A DNA stretch of 33,786 bases from DASYQV01 sp036005125 (GTDB lineage Bacteria > Acidobacteriota > Vicinamibacteria > Vicinamibacterales > UBA2999), in the NCBI GenBank assembly GCA_036005125.1, contig DASYQV010000063.1, positions 1 through 33,786 on the forward strand, given 5' to 3'. The notes beneath the pieces were generated by a model. The model worked only from the letters and a program-made list of their open reading frames with translations, did not search any database and was not told where the DNA came from. Positions 1-11,107 of this stretch are shown piece by piece. The translations under genes and the position numbers were made by a program. How positions within the stretch are numbered: position 1 is the stretch's first letter; every line of letters starts with the position of its first letter.

Positions 1-2321
1 AGCACCTCGGGCGCCGGATGGCCGAAGCGGTTGCCCCGGCCGCAACTGATCACCGCGAGCTGAGGACGCCATGCCGCGAGGAGCTCGGCTGATGTTGACG
101 TGCGGCTTCCGTGGTGTGCGACCTTCAGGATGCGCACCTTCGCAGAGGAGAGCTGCGGGATGAGCGAGCGTTCGATCCCGGCGCTCATGTCGCCGGTCAA
201 CAGCATGGCCACATCGCCATACCGCACCTCGATCACCAGCGAGTCGTCGTTCCTTACGCGCTGACGCTCCCACTCGGGAGGCTTCGGATGGAGGACACGA
301 AGGCTGACGGCCCCATCCGTCCATGACGCGCCCGCGAGCCGTTGCGTCACGCGCGCACCCGCGCGTCGAGCGGCGGCAAGCACCTCGTCGAGAGGCGCAT
401 ATCCATCGACAGGGATTCCAACCCACACCGAGCGCGGCGCGAAGGCGTCGGCGAGCGTCGCCGCGCCGCCAATGTGGTCGGGATCACCATGCGTGAGAGC
501 GAGTGTGTTCAGTCGCCGGACACCGCGCGCCCACAGCGCCGGCGCCAGGACCCGGGCGCCGATATCGAAACCGGACGAACCAAACCCGACGCCGCCCGTG
601 TCGATCATGACGTTCTGTCCGGTCGGCAGTTCGAGCAGCAGGGCGTCACCCTGCCCCACATCGAACGCAATGAGACGGAGCGTGGATCGCGCGGAGGGCC
701 AGAGAATGCCCGGAGCACCGACAACGATCGCCAGCAGGCACCCGGCGAGCACAACGCCCGCCGCGCGATTGACCCGCCGGGTCCGTGCCACGAGCGCCAC
801 CGAGAGCGCCAGGTAATACGCAATGACGAGCACGACGTGCGGTGGGGGCACGCGCGTCGTCAACCACGGCGCCACCTCGACGAGGCTTGCGCTCCGGACC
901 AGCGCGTCAGCCGCCTTCGCCGCGATCAGGCCGGCCGCCTGGGGAATGGCCGGCGCACCATCGGCAAGCGCCACCACGAGACCGCCAATCTCGGCAATCG
1001 TCATGAGCGGGATCGCGAACAGGTTCAACAGGAGACCTGCGGCGGTGACGCGCGAGAACGCCACGGCACCGATCGGCATCAGCGCAATCTCGACCGCCAC
1101 CGATGCAAGCACCGTTGCAACCGGCCACCGCGCCCAACCGGGCACGCTCAGACCCTCCCGAACCCGGCGGGCCGCTTCGACGATGGCAGCAGTGGCGCCA
1201 AAGGTCAGCGCGAATCCGACGTTTCCGACATCGAGCGGTGATGCGCAGGCAAGCGCACCCGCGCTCACGGCCATCGCATTCCACGGTGGGCTCCGGTGAT
1301 CGAGCACGCGCGCCACGAGGTACGTGACGGCCATCGTCGTCGCGCGGGAGACGGAGGGCCCTGCCGCGACGATCGAGCCATAGCCGAGGACACCACCGAT
1401 AATCACGGCTGCCGCCACACGCCCGCGCACGCCGGCAACCGCCAGAAGGGCCGCGAGCGCAGCAGCAAGGATCGCGATGTTGCCGCCCGAAATCGCAATC
1501 ACGTGATACGTGCCCGCGGCCTGCAGCCGCGCGCGCACCTCCCCGGGCAGCCCCGTGCGATCGCCAATCAGCACTGCGGTGACAATTGCACCCGCGACGG
1601 CATCATGCGGCGTCACCCACCGCGCGACCGCGCGCCTGACACGCGCGCGAAGAGAAGCCGCGGCTTCCTCGAGATAGCTGCCCCTCTCCACGAGCTCGAC
1701 AAGAAGGGCGCTTTTGATGGTTGCCAGGAGTGTCGTTCCGTCCAGCGCGAGGTCGCGCTCGAAGTCGGGGATCCCGTCGTTGAGATATCGCGCGGGTCGA
1801 TGAAACGTCACCGGCACATCGAACCGGCGGCCCAAGCGCCACTCGGTGACCCGCGAGGTGGCGACCGAACCGGCGATGCCGAGCAATATGCCGCCGCGCA
1901 CGACGCGGTCGACGTCCGCCACGCGAATCGTCTCGATCCTGGCGTGCACGGACACGATCCCGTCTCGCGATACCGCATCCTCGCTGAGCCGGACGCGTAT
2001 CCGGATCGGCTGGTGCGCGGCCGGCGGGCCGAGGGCGTCGAGTGAGAAGCCCCCGATCTCGGAATCGAGCGTGTCGCGGAGCGTTGACGCGAGCGCATCT
2101 CGCGTCGCACCGGCACCGAGAGTCACGCCGATGAGGAAGAACCCGACGGCGCACGATGCCACGACCACGCACCCACGCGTGAGCATCCATGCGCCAAACG
2201 CGGCGAGGAGGGAGATGACGAGGACGCCGGCCGCCATCGCGCCCGCGATCGCAGGCCACCGCGCCCCGACGACAACGCCAACGAGAATCGCAACGCCAGG
2301 GATGAGCGCCACGCAGCGCAT
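1..2321 (-). CDS. comEC: ComEC/Rec2-type DNA-uptake channel protein, 3' end cut by window edge
   Basis: Inner-membrane channel thought to pass single-stranded DNA into the cytoplasm during natural transformation. About 773 codons are present and the C-terminus lies beyond base 1. The N-terminal part is hydrophobic with several probable membrane helices. The ComEC-domain signature HVIAISGGNIAIL is near residues 271-283. Further hydrophobic segments follow. A C-terminal metallo-beta-lactamase domain shows FDVGQGDALLLELPTG, then the metal site THGDPDHIGG near residues 608-618, LLTGD and KVAHHGS near residue 735. The ATG at 2321 is chosen because an in-frame TGA lies two codons upstream. No clear ribosome-binding site is visible. 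It is the last gene of a minus-strand series starting with the PEGA gene. Family assignment is secure; activity is inferred from the family. Confidence 0.93.
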   Translation of the reverse strand, partial: MRCVALIPGVAILVGVVVGARWPAIAGAMAAGVLVISLLAAFGAWMLTRGCVVVASCAVGFFLIGVTLGAGATRDALASTLRDTLDSEIGGFSLDALGPPAAHQPIRIRVRLSEDAVSRDGIVSVHARIETIRVADVDRVVRGGILLGIAGSVATSRVTEWRLGRRFDVPVTFHRPARYLNDGIPDFERDLALDGTTLLATIKSALLVELVERGSYLEEAAASLRARVRRAVARWVTPHDAVAGAIVTAVLIGDRTGLPGEVRARLQAAGTYHVIAISGGNIAILAAALAALLAVAGVRGRVAAAVIIGGVLGYGSIVAAGPSVSRATTMAVTYLVARVLDHRSPPWNAMAVSAGALACASPLDVGNVGFALTFGATAAIVEAARRVREGLSVPGWARWPVATVLASVAVEIALMPIGAVAFSRVTAAGLLLNLFAIPLMTIAEIGGLVVALADGAPAIPQAAGLIAAKAADALVRSASLVEVAPWLTTRVPPPHVVLVIAYYLALSVALVARTRRVNRAAGVVLAGCLLAIVVGAPGILWPSARSTLRLIAFDVGQGDALLLELPTGQNVMIDTGGVGFGSSGFDIGARVLAPALWARGVRRLNTLALTHGDPDHIGGAATLADAFAPRSVWVGIPVDGYAPLDEVLAAARRAGARVTQRLAGASWTDGAVSLRVLHPKPPEWERQRVRNDDSLVIEVRYGDVAMLLTGDMSAGIERSLIPQLSSAKVRILKVAHHGSRTSTSAELLAAWRPQLAVISCGRGNRFGHPAPEV

Positions 2322-2433
2322 CCGTCAGCGGATGCAAGCGGGTTTCCGCGACGAATCTGCCCGTTACTCCCGGGTTGACTCCGGGGATGATGCAGAAAAT
2401 GCGATGTGGCTCGTGGGACCGCTACGCAGGAAA

Positions 2434-2482
2434 CTAATCAAGGGCCCTGCCCTGTGATATGCCCGGCAGAGCCCTTGATTAG
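2434..2482. repeat. Palindromic repeat, copy A, directly after the VWFA stop codon
   Basis: The 12-bp arm CTAATCAAGGGC (2434-2445) is answered by its exact reverse complement at 2471-2482. A second inner stem pairs CTGCC (2447-2451) with GGCAG (2465-2469). Read on the minus strand it contains CAAGGGCTCTG, a short spacer, ATATCACAGG and GCCCTTG. The same elements occur in the same order at 28212-28272. It touches the VWFA stop codon and could act as a terminator hairpin, although no T-run follows. Confidence 0.8.
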
Positions 2483-3448
2483 CTACGACTTTCCAGTGGG
2501 CACCGCGAAATACCCCCGCCGCGCCCGGGCGAAGTAGTCGCGGTTGCGAAGGCGCACACGGATGGACCGCCACTCGCCATCGGGCGGTCTGGGCGCCGTG
2601 TAGCCAAGCGTGTACTGGTGATTCAGCTCGTAGGCGATGCGCTCGGTGGCGGGACCGAGATCGGCCGCCGACCGGATCACTTCCGTGTACCCGCCGCTCG
2701 GACCCGTGATCTCGCGCAGGGCGTTGGGATTGACACGAGTGCTCGGGCGCCGATCGGCCGAATCGATGGCGATCGCGTAGACGAACGGGTCGGTTCGACG
2801 CAGGACATCGCGCGCCTGCTGGAGCGTGTGATCGCTTGCCGTATCGGCTCCGTCGGAAATGACAACGAGCGCGGCACGAGTGTTGAGCCGGTGGCCGAAA
2901 AGCGGCGCTGCCGCGATGAGCGCGTCGTAGATCGCCGTGCCACCGGTAGGCCTTACGTTGTCGAGTCGCCCCTTGAGCGAATACGCCGGTCGGGTCCACA
3001 GCGCCACAACACGCGGAGCGTGGTTGAACGAGGCCACGAACACCTCGTCCTCGGGCTCCAGCAGATCGCCCACGAACCGGTCGAACGACCCTCGCGCCTC
3101 GACAATCGCCTGCCCGAACATGCTGTCGCTGATGTCCAGCAGGACACCAAGGCTGACCGGTACCCGCTGGTCGGAGAACTGGGTGATCGGTACCGCCTGT
3201 CCGTTCTCGTAGACCTGGAAGTCGTCCTTCGTGAGGCCGGTTATGAGCCGATTGTTCGCGTCGACGACGGTTACGGTGACGTTTACCGTCTCGATGCCGC
3301 TGCGAAACGGCGGCGCCTGCGCAACAGCCACGAAGGACACGAAAACGTCAGTCACGAAGGTCACGAAGGTCACCACGAGAAAAACGGCAAGGACCTTCGT
3401 GATCTTCGTGCCCTTCGTGGCCCGACTCTTCGTATTCTTCGTGGCCAA
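2483..3448 (-). CDS. Secreted VWFA-domain protein (acidobacterial VWFA-related family)
   Basis: A von Willebrand factor A protein of about 321 residues, of the group common in Acidobacteria; its partner is unknown. After a signal peptide comes a small beta-rich part (NVTVTVVDANNRLITGLTKD). The VWA fold has the metal-site motif DISDSM (D-x-S-x-S variant), then a conserved Thr in RPTGGTAIYDAL and the core strand AALVVISDGADT. The C-terminal part ends in RRGYFAVP. The start is uncertain. I chose TTG at 3448 because it gives a lysine-rich n-region, a long hydrophobic core and an AQA-like cleavage site. The next start upstream, a GTG at 3589, would overlap the last 120 bases of carB. The signal peptide is encoded by an inverted repeat (see the repeat at 3329-3459). 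Confidence 0.85.
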   Translation of the reverse strand: MATKNTKSRATKGTKITKVLAVFLVVTFVTFVTDVFVSFVAVAQAPPFRSGIETVNVTVTVVDANNRLITGLTKDDFQVYENGQAVPITQFSDQRVPVSLGVLLDISDSMFGQAIVEARGSFDRFVGDLLEPEDEVFVASFNHAPRVVALWTRPAYSLKGRLDNVRPTGGTAIYDALIAAAPLFGHRLNTRAALVVISDGADTASDHTLQQARDVLRRTDPFVYAIAIDSADRRPSTRVNPNALREITGPSGGYTEVIRSAADLGPATERIAYELNHQYTLGYTAPRPPDGEWRSIRVRLRNRDYFARARRGYFAVPTGKS

Positions 3449-3459
3449 CGTCTTCGTGC
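3329..3459. repeat. Inverted array of CACGAAG / CTTCGTG units, overlapping the VWFA signal peptide
   Basis: Roughly five CACGAAGG-type units (3329-3375) face roughly five CTTCGTG-type units (3393-3459), mostly spaced at 9 bp, so the strands can fold into a long imperfect hairpin. Such arrays are usually intergenic. Here, on the minus strand, one arm reads as Thr-Lys codons (ACG AAG) and the other as Phe-Val codons (TTC GTG). These form the n-region and hydrophobic core of the VWFA signal peptide. Confidence 0.85.
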
Positions 3460-3468
3460 CGTCGTGGC

Positions 3469-6726
<3,258 letters not shown>

Positions 6727-6759
6727 ATCGAATGCGCGGGTCTGAAGACCCACGAGATA

Positions 6760-7899
6760 TCAGCGCTCTTCCATCGACTCCAGGAACCGCCGGAACAGAT
6801 AGTCGGCGTCGTGCGGACCCGGCGACGCCTCCGGATGATACTGCACCGAGAACACAGGGTTCGTGGCGTGGCGGAAGCCTTCGAGCGTGCCGTCGTAGAG
6901 GTTGACGTGCGTCACGGTCACGTCGGAAGGCAGCGAGCCGGGATCGACGGCAAACCCGTGGTTCTGGGAGGTGATTTCGACCTTGCCCGAGTGCAGCTCT
7001 TTCACCGGATGGTTGGCGCCGCGGTGGCCGAACTTCAACTTGTACGTGTCGGCACCGTATGCCAGGCCCAGGATCTGATGACCGAGACAGATCCCGAACG
7101 TCGGCACGTCGGCGTTGAGTATCTCGCGTACGTTGTTGACGACGTATGGCAGCGCTGCAGGATCGCCCGGGCCGTTGCTGAGAAAGATGCCGTGCGGTTC
7201 GATCGCGAGCAGGTCGCTCGCGGGCGCCGTGGCGGGGAACACGCGGACATCGCATCCATATGCCGTCAGCCGCCGCAGGATGTTGTGCTTGATGCCGAAG
7301 TCATAGGCCGCGACCCGTAACAGCTTCGACGATCGCCGCTCGGGTACAATCCCGAATTCCCGGTGATCGGCGTCGCCGGCCGCGACGGCGCGGTCGCGCC
7401 AGTCGTACGCGCGATCGCACGTGACCTCCCGAACCAGATCCGAGCCTTCCATCTGCGGAATTGCGCGCGCCTTCTCGACGAGCTCCGCCGGATCCACCTG
7501 GCCCGTCGCAATCACGCCGCGCATCACGCCCGCCGACCGGAGGACGCGCGTCAGCGCGCGCGTGTCGATGTCGGCAATCGCCACAATGTGGTGTCGGACA
7601 AGGTAATCGTGAAGCGAGCCCTCGGCGCGCCAGTTGCTCGCGAGCGGCGAGGCCTCTCGCATCACGAAGCCGGCCACTCTCGGCCCCTGCGACTCGGCAT
7701 CGCCGGCGGCGACGCCATAGTTGCCGATCAGCGGAGCCGTCATCGTCACGATTTGTCCCGCATAGGAAGGATCGGTGAGGATCTCCTGGTAGCCGGTCAT
7801 GCTCGTGTTGAACACGACCTCTCCGTGCGCCTGACCCGCCGCGCCCGCCGCGAGTCCGCGGTACCACGTGCCGTCCTCGAGCGCCAACACTGCGTTCAT
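6760..7899 (-). CDS. carA: Carbamoyl-phosphate synthase small subunit (glutaminase)
   Basis: Hydrolyses glutamine and channels ammonia to CarB. 379 residues, the normal size. The N-terminal CarA domain has EVVFNTSMTGYQEILTDPSY. The class I glutamine amidotransferase domain has the nucleophile Cys271 in FGICLGHQ and the His355/Glu357 pair in QYHPEAS. The ATG at 7899 is preceded by the ribosome-binding site AGGAGAA seven bases upstream. An upstream in-frame GTG would run into the PEGA gene and is not needed. The start overlaps the PEGA stop codon as ATGA (7896-7899), which suggests translational coupling. Confidence 0.98.
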   Translation of the reverse strand: MNAVLALEDGTWYRGLAAGAAGQAHGEVVFNTSMTGYQEILTDPSYAGQIVTMTAPLIGNYGVAAGDAESQGPRVAGFVMREASPLASNWRAEGSLHDYLVRHHIVAIADIDTRALTRVLRSAGVMRGVIATGQVDPAELVEKARAIPQMEGSDLVREVTCDRAYDWRDRAVAAGDADHREFGIVPERRSSKLLRVAAYDFGIKHNILRRLTAYGCDVRVFPATAPASDLLAIEPHGIFLSNGPGDPAALPYVVNNVREILNADVPTFGICLGHQILGLAYGADTYKLKFGHRGANHPVKELHSGKVEITSQNHGFAVDPGSLPSDVTVTHVNLYDGTLEGFRHATNPVFSVQYHPEASPGPHDADYLFRRFLESMEER

Positions 7900-9053
7900 C
7901 GATTCTCCTGAGTCTCCAACGAGGCGGCCACGCGCGCGCGGCCTGCGGCCTCGACATTCACCGAGGTCGACCACGGATGGTAACCCTCCAGCTCGAGCCG
8001 CACTCTGTGCGATCCCGGCCGGATTCCCGGGAGCAGCAACGGCGTCGTGCCCACCGGCGCGTTGTCCAGGAGCACCCGTGCGCCTCTCGGCCGCGATTCG
8101 ACGCGCAATTCGCCTGGCGTGTCCGAAGCCACGCTCCGGCGTGGGACGGCACTGGCGGCCGCGGCGGCGGCGGTCGTCCGCAACTCGAAGTCGATCGATT
8201 GCGCGGGCCGCTCCGCCGTCAACGCCACCTTACTCTGTCGCGGCTCGTACCCGAGATACGTCACCTCGACATTGTGCGTCCCGAACGACAGCGAGCGAAG
8301 CGCCAGCGGCGTCACACCGCGCGGTTCCCCATCGACCACCACGCGTGCACCCGAAGGCATGGACCGCACCAGGAGACGGCCACCATCGCCCGGGTTGGCC
8401 GCAGGTGACGGGCGCACGACCGGAGCGGAATTCGCCGGCGGCTCGGGGACAGGGCCCGCATCCACCGGGCGCGATTCCGGAGACTCCACCACCTCGGGAG
8501 GCTTCGAAGGCACGGTCGATTCCGTATAGCTCTGTCCCTCCGGTGTCGCGACCTGTGATCGTGGTGACCGCTCACGCTGAGCAACCATGAACCCGGCAGC
8601 AAAGCCTCCCAGAACTCCAATCACCAGGGCCGCGGCAACTGCTAACCAGATCCTCGCCGGATGATGTGAAGGGGACTCGACCTGAGGGTCCGGAGGCTGC
8701 CCGAACCGCGGATACGACCGATCGACCCGCGGCGGATCCGAAGGCGGGACGACCTCTGGTCCTGAAGCCTGGACGAATCGCGGGTGCCGAAGCTCCTTGC
8801 GCCGCAGACCTGCAGATTCCGTTGGTCGGGCGTCCCAAGACGCGCTCGACCGCGGGTCCGATGCCTCGCTCAACGGCGGATCCAAAGACTCGCGGCTACG
8901 CGTACCGGTTTCATCGAGTGGCACGTCGATTTGCGGCGCCGGAGACAAATCGATCCGAGGGTCCACAGACACTTCGGCCTGTGGGTCCCCGGTTCCATGA
9001 ATCCGGACCTCTACCGGCCCCCGCTTACCGATACCGTCGTGTTCGTCCGGCAT
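7896..9053 (-). CDS. Single-pass membrane protein with two PEGA domains
   Basis: About 385 residues. A long, proline- and charge-rich N-terminal half (residues 1-130, rich in short DPP/DPR/PEV stretches) probably lies in the cytoplasm. One membrane helix follows (residues 136-159, LAVAAALVIGVLGGFAAGFM). After a second Pro/Ser-rich linker there are two PEGA domains, at about 226-291 (PSGARVVVDGEPRGVTPLAL) and 314-381 (PRGARVLLDNAPVGTTPLLL). PEGA domains are small beta-folds named after that motif, often found at the cell surface or in signalling proteins. The start is uncertain: ATG at 9053, or GTG at 9083, with no strong ribosome-binding site for either. The gene overlaps carA by four bases, which is unexpected because no link to pyrimidine synthesis is known. 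The partner or ligand is unknown. Confidence 0.85.
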   Translation of the reverse strand: MPDEHDGIGKRGPVEVRIHGTGDPQAEVSVDPRIDLSPAPQIDVPLDETGTRSRESLDPPLSEASDPRSSASWDARPTESAGLRRKELRHPRFVQASGPEVVPPSDPPRVDRSYPRFGQPPDPQVESPSHHPARIWLAVAAALVIGVLGGFAAGFMVAQRERSPRSQVATPEGQSYTESTVPSKPPEVVESPESRPVDAGPVPEPPANSAPVVRPSPAANPGDGGRLLVRSMPSGARVVVDGEPRGVTPLALRSLSFGTHNVEVTYLGYEPRQSKVALTAERPAQSIDFELRTTAAAAAASAVPRRSVASDTPGELRVESRPRGARVLLDNAPVGTTPLLLPGIRPGSHRVRLELEGYHPWSTSVNVEAAGRARVAASLETQENR

Positions 9054-9297
9054 GGTGCGGTAGGTCCAGGCGGAAGCACGCACTCCCGAAACACTCGAGC
9101 ATCCGGAACGAACCGAATGCTTCAGGATGCGCGTCGAACAGTGAGCCTTCCCCGGTCAGCGGCGGTTACTCCTCGGAACCTCTGCAGATTGGGTGGGAAT
9201 GGAGCTGCGATTCGTGGCGGATCGTAGCACGTAACTTCATGAACCTCCAATGTGTTACGCGGATACGGCGGAGCTCGGATACCGGCTCGTGCGTGGC

Positions 9298-9327
9298 TTG
9301 ACAGTGCGCGCGACGCTCTGAGACAGT
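9298..9327 (+). promoter_or_regulatory. Candidate sigma70 promoter for bshC
   Basis: A perfect -35 hexamer TTGACA (9298-9303) is followed after 18 bases by GACAGT (9322-9327), a weak -10. The start point would fall close to the GTG at 9336, giving a very short or absent leader. The rest of the 282-base spacer between the divergent PEGA and bshC genes (9054-9335) shows nothing else that I can name. Confidence 0.5.
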
Positions 9328-9335
9328 AGCGACCG

Positions 9336-10991
9336 GTGTTCCCTCATTCTGGCCTGTCGGCCACCTCCACCCGGATCCCGGTCGACATCCGCAGTTTCCC
9401 TTGGATCCGACGGCTCGCCTGCGACTACGCGTTCGCCTACCACAACGTCGCCGATTTCTTCACCGGAAATCCGGCCGAGCCGGCAGCATGGACCGAGGCG
9501 ATCGGACGCGTGCACCAGATCGAACGACGCCAGCGCGACAGTATCGCGGACATTCTTCATGCGCAGCAGGCCCGGCGCGGTGCTCCGGCCGAGGCGCGTG
9601 CCGCCGCGGCCCGGTTAGGCGATCCAACCACCGTTGCGATCGTCACCGGCCAGCAAGCGGGCCTCTTTGGTGGACCGCTCTTCACGCTGCTCAAGGCGAT
9701 CACGGCGATCCGACTTGCCGAACGCGTGACCAGCGAGCATCGGGTGCCGGCGGTCCCCGTCTTCTGGATAGATGCCGAGGATCACGATTGGGACGAGGTG
9801 AAGGGATGCGGACTGTTCGACGCCGAGCTCGAACTGGTCCGGGTCACGCTCGGGAATCCCGAAGGAGCCAACGAGCGACCGGTCGCACGCGTTCGGCTGG
9901 ACGGCTCGGTCACCAAGGCGCTCGAGGATCTCGAGTCCGTCCTGGCAAGAACCGAATTCACGCCTGTGCTGCTCGAGCAGATCCGATCCGCTTACCGCAC
10001 AGGCACAGGGATGAGCGACGCGTTCGCGAGGTGGCTCGAGAACGTGCTCGGCCCCAAGGGCCTTGTCGTCTACGACTCGTCGGATCCGGCCGCAAAGCCA
10101 CTGGTGGCGGACCTGTTCGCCGAGGAAGTCGTCAGTGCCGGCCGGACCTCGCAGCTTGCCGGCGAGGCGGGCGCGCGACTGCAGGCGCTCGGGTATCACG
10201 CACAGGCGACGCCGCAGGAAGGGAACGTTGCGCTGTTCCACATCGATGGCGGCCGGGTCGCGGTGCGCCAGCAGGACGGCCACTTCTTCGTCGGCGACCG
10301 TTCTCTGCCCCGAGCCGACCTGCTCGAGCACGTACGCGCCCGGCCGGAGCAGTACAGCCCGAACGTGCTGTTGCGCCCACTCGTCCAGGACACGCTCTTT
10401 CCTACCATCTGTTACGTCGCGGGGCCGAACGAGCTTGCGTACCTGGCGCAATTGCGGGGCGTCTACGACGCGTTCCGCATCCCGATGCCGCTCATTCAAC
10501 AGCGTGCCACCGCCACGATTCTCGACTCCAACTCGATGCGATTTCTCTCCCGCCACGATTTCCCGCTGGAGGCGCTGCGCGCTCGAGACGAGGCCGCATT
10601 GAATCAGCTCCTTGCGGCTCAGCTCCCGGGCTCGGTCGAAACATCGCTCGAGGAGGCCGCGCGCGTCGTCAGCGAGCGCATGGAGGCGCTGGCGGCGGCG
10701 GTCTCCCAGATCGACCCCACGCTCGAAGGCGCCACACGGTCCACCGTCGCGCGCATGCAGGAAGAACTGAAGAAGCTGCAGGGCAAGATCATCCAGGCGG
10801 CCAAGCGGAAGGACGAGACCCTGCGCCGTCAATTCCAGCGCGCCCAGGCGCAGGCGTTCCCGGGCGGCCAGCCGCAGGAGCGGACGATCGGATTCGTGTA
10901 TTTCCTGAACAAGTATGGGGCGGTGCTCGTCGATCGCCTGTGGGACGATTTGACGCTCGACATGGGGACCCACTGGGTGATCGCCATCTGA
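9336..10991 (+). CDS. bshC: Bacillithiol biosynthesis cysteine-adding enzyme BshC
   Basis: Putative ligase for the last step of bacillithiol synthesis, adding cysteine to glucosaminyl malate. 551 residues, the usual family size. Recognisable segments are VTGQQAGLFGGPLFTLLKA (about residues 103-121), PVFWIDAEDHDWDEV, the long central domain with LRPLVQDTLFPTICYVAGPN, and a C-terminal coiled coil (about 450-510) before IGFVYFLNKYG. GTG at 9336 is the only suitable start before the conserved RRLACDYAF, and no ribosome-binding site is visible. bshA and bshB are not in the window, so the pathway is inferred from this one gene. Confidence 0.93.
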   Translation: MFPHSGLSATSTRIPVDIRSFPWIRRLACDYAFAYHNVADFFTGNPAEPAAWTEAIGRVHQIERRQRDSIADILHAQQARRGAPAEARAAAARLGDPTTVAIVTGQQAGLFGGPLFTLLKAITAIRLAERVTSEHRVPAVPVFWIDAEDHDWDEVKGCGLFDAELELVRVTLGNPEGANERPVARVRLDGSVTKALEDLESVLARTEFTPVLLEQIRSAYRTGTGMSDAFARWLENVLGPKGLVVYDSSDPAAKPLVADLFAEEVVSAGRTSQLAGEAGARLQALGYHAQATPQEGNVALFHIDGGRVAVRQQDGHFFVGDRSLPRADLLEHVRARPEQYSPNVLLRPLVQDTLFPTICYVAGPNELAYLAQLRGVYDAFRIPMPLIQQRATATILDSNSMRFLSRHDFPLEALRARDEAALNQLLAAQLPGSVETSLEEAARVVSERMEALAAAVSQIDPTLEGATRSTVARMQEELKKLQGKIIQAAKRKDETLRRQFQRAQAQAFPGGQPQERTIGFVYFLNKYGAVLVDRLWDDLTLDMGTHWVIAI

Positions 10992-11107
10992 TGGGTGAGG
11001 ACACCGCTGTCCGCGGGTCTGAAGACAGGCGGCTACATCAATGGCTGATAATCGCTAAGGTCCTTCCCGCGATCGGGCGATAAAGCGATCAGGAGAACTA
11101 TCCTTTC

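Noticed and set aside
6736..11026. 14-base match GCGGGTCTGAAGAC at 6736-6749 and 11013-11026
   Set aside because: Only weakly above chance in this window. The first copy forms a small hairpin and the second does not clearly do so.
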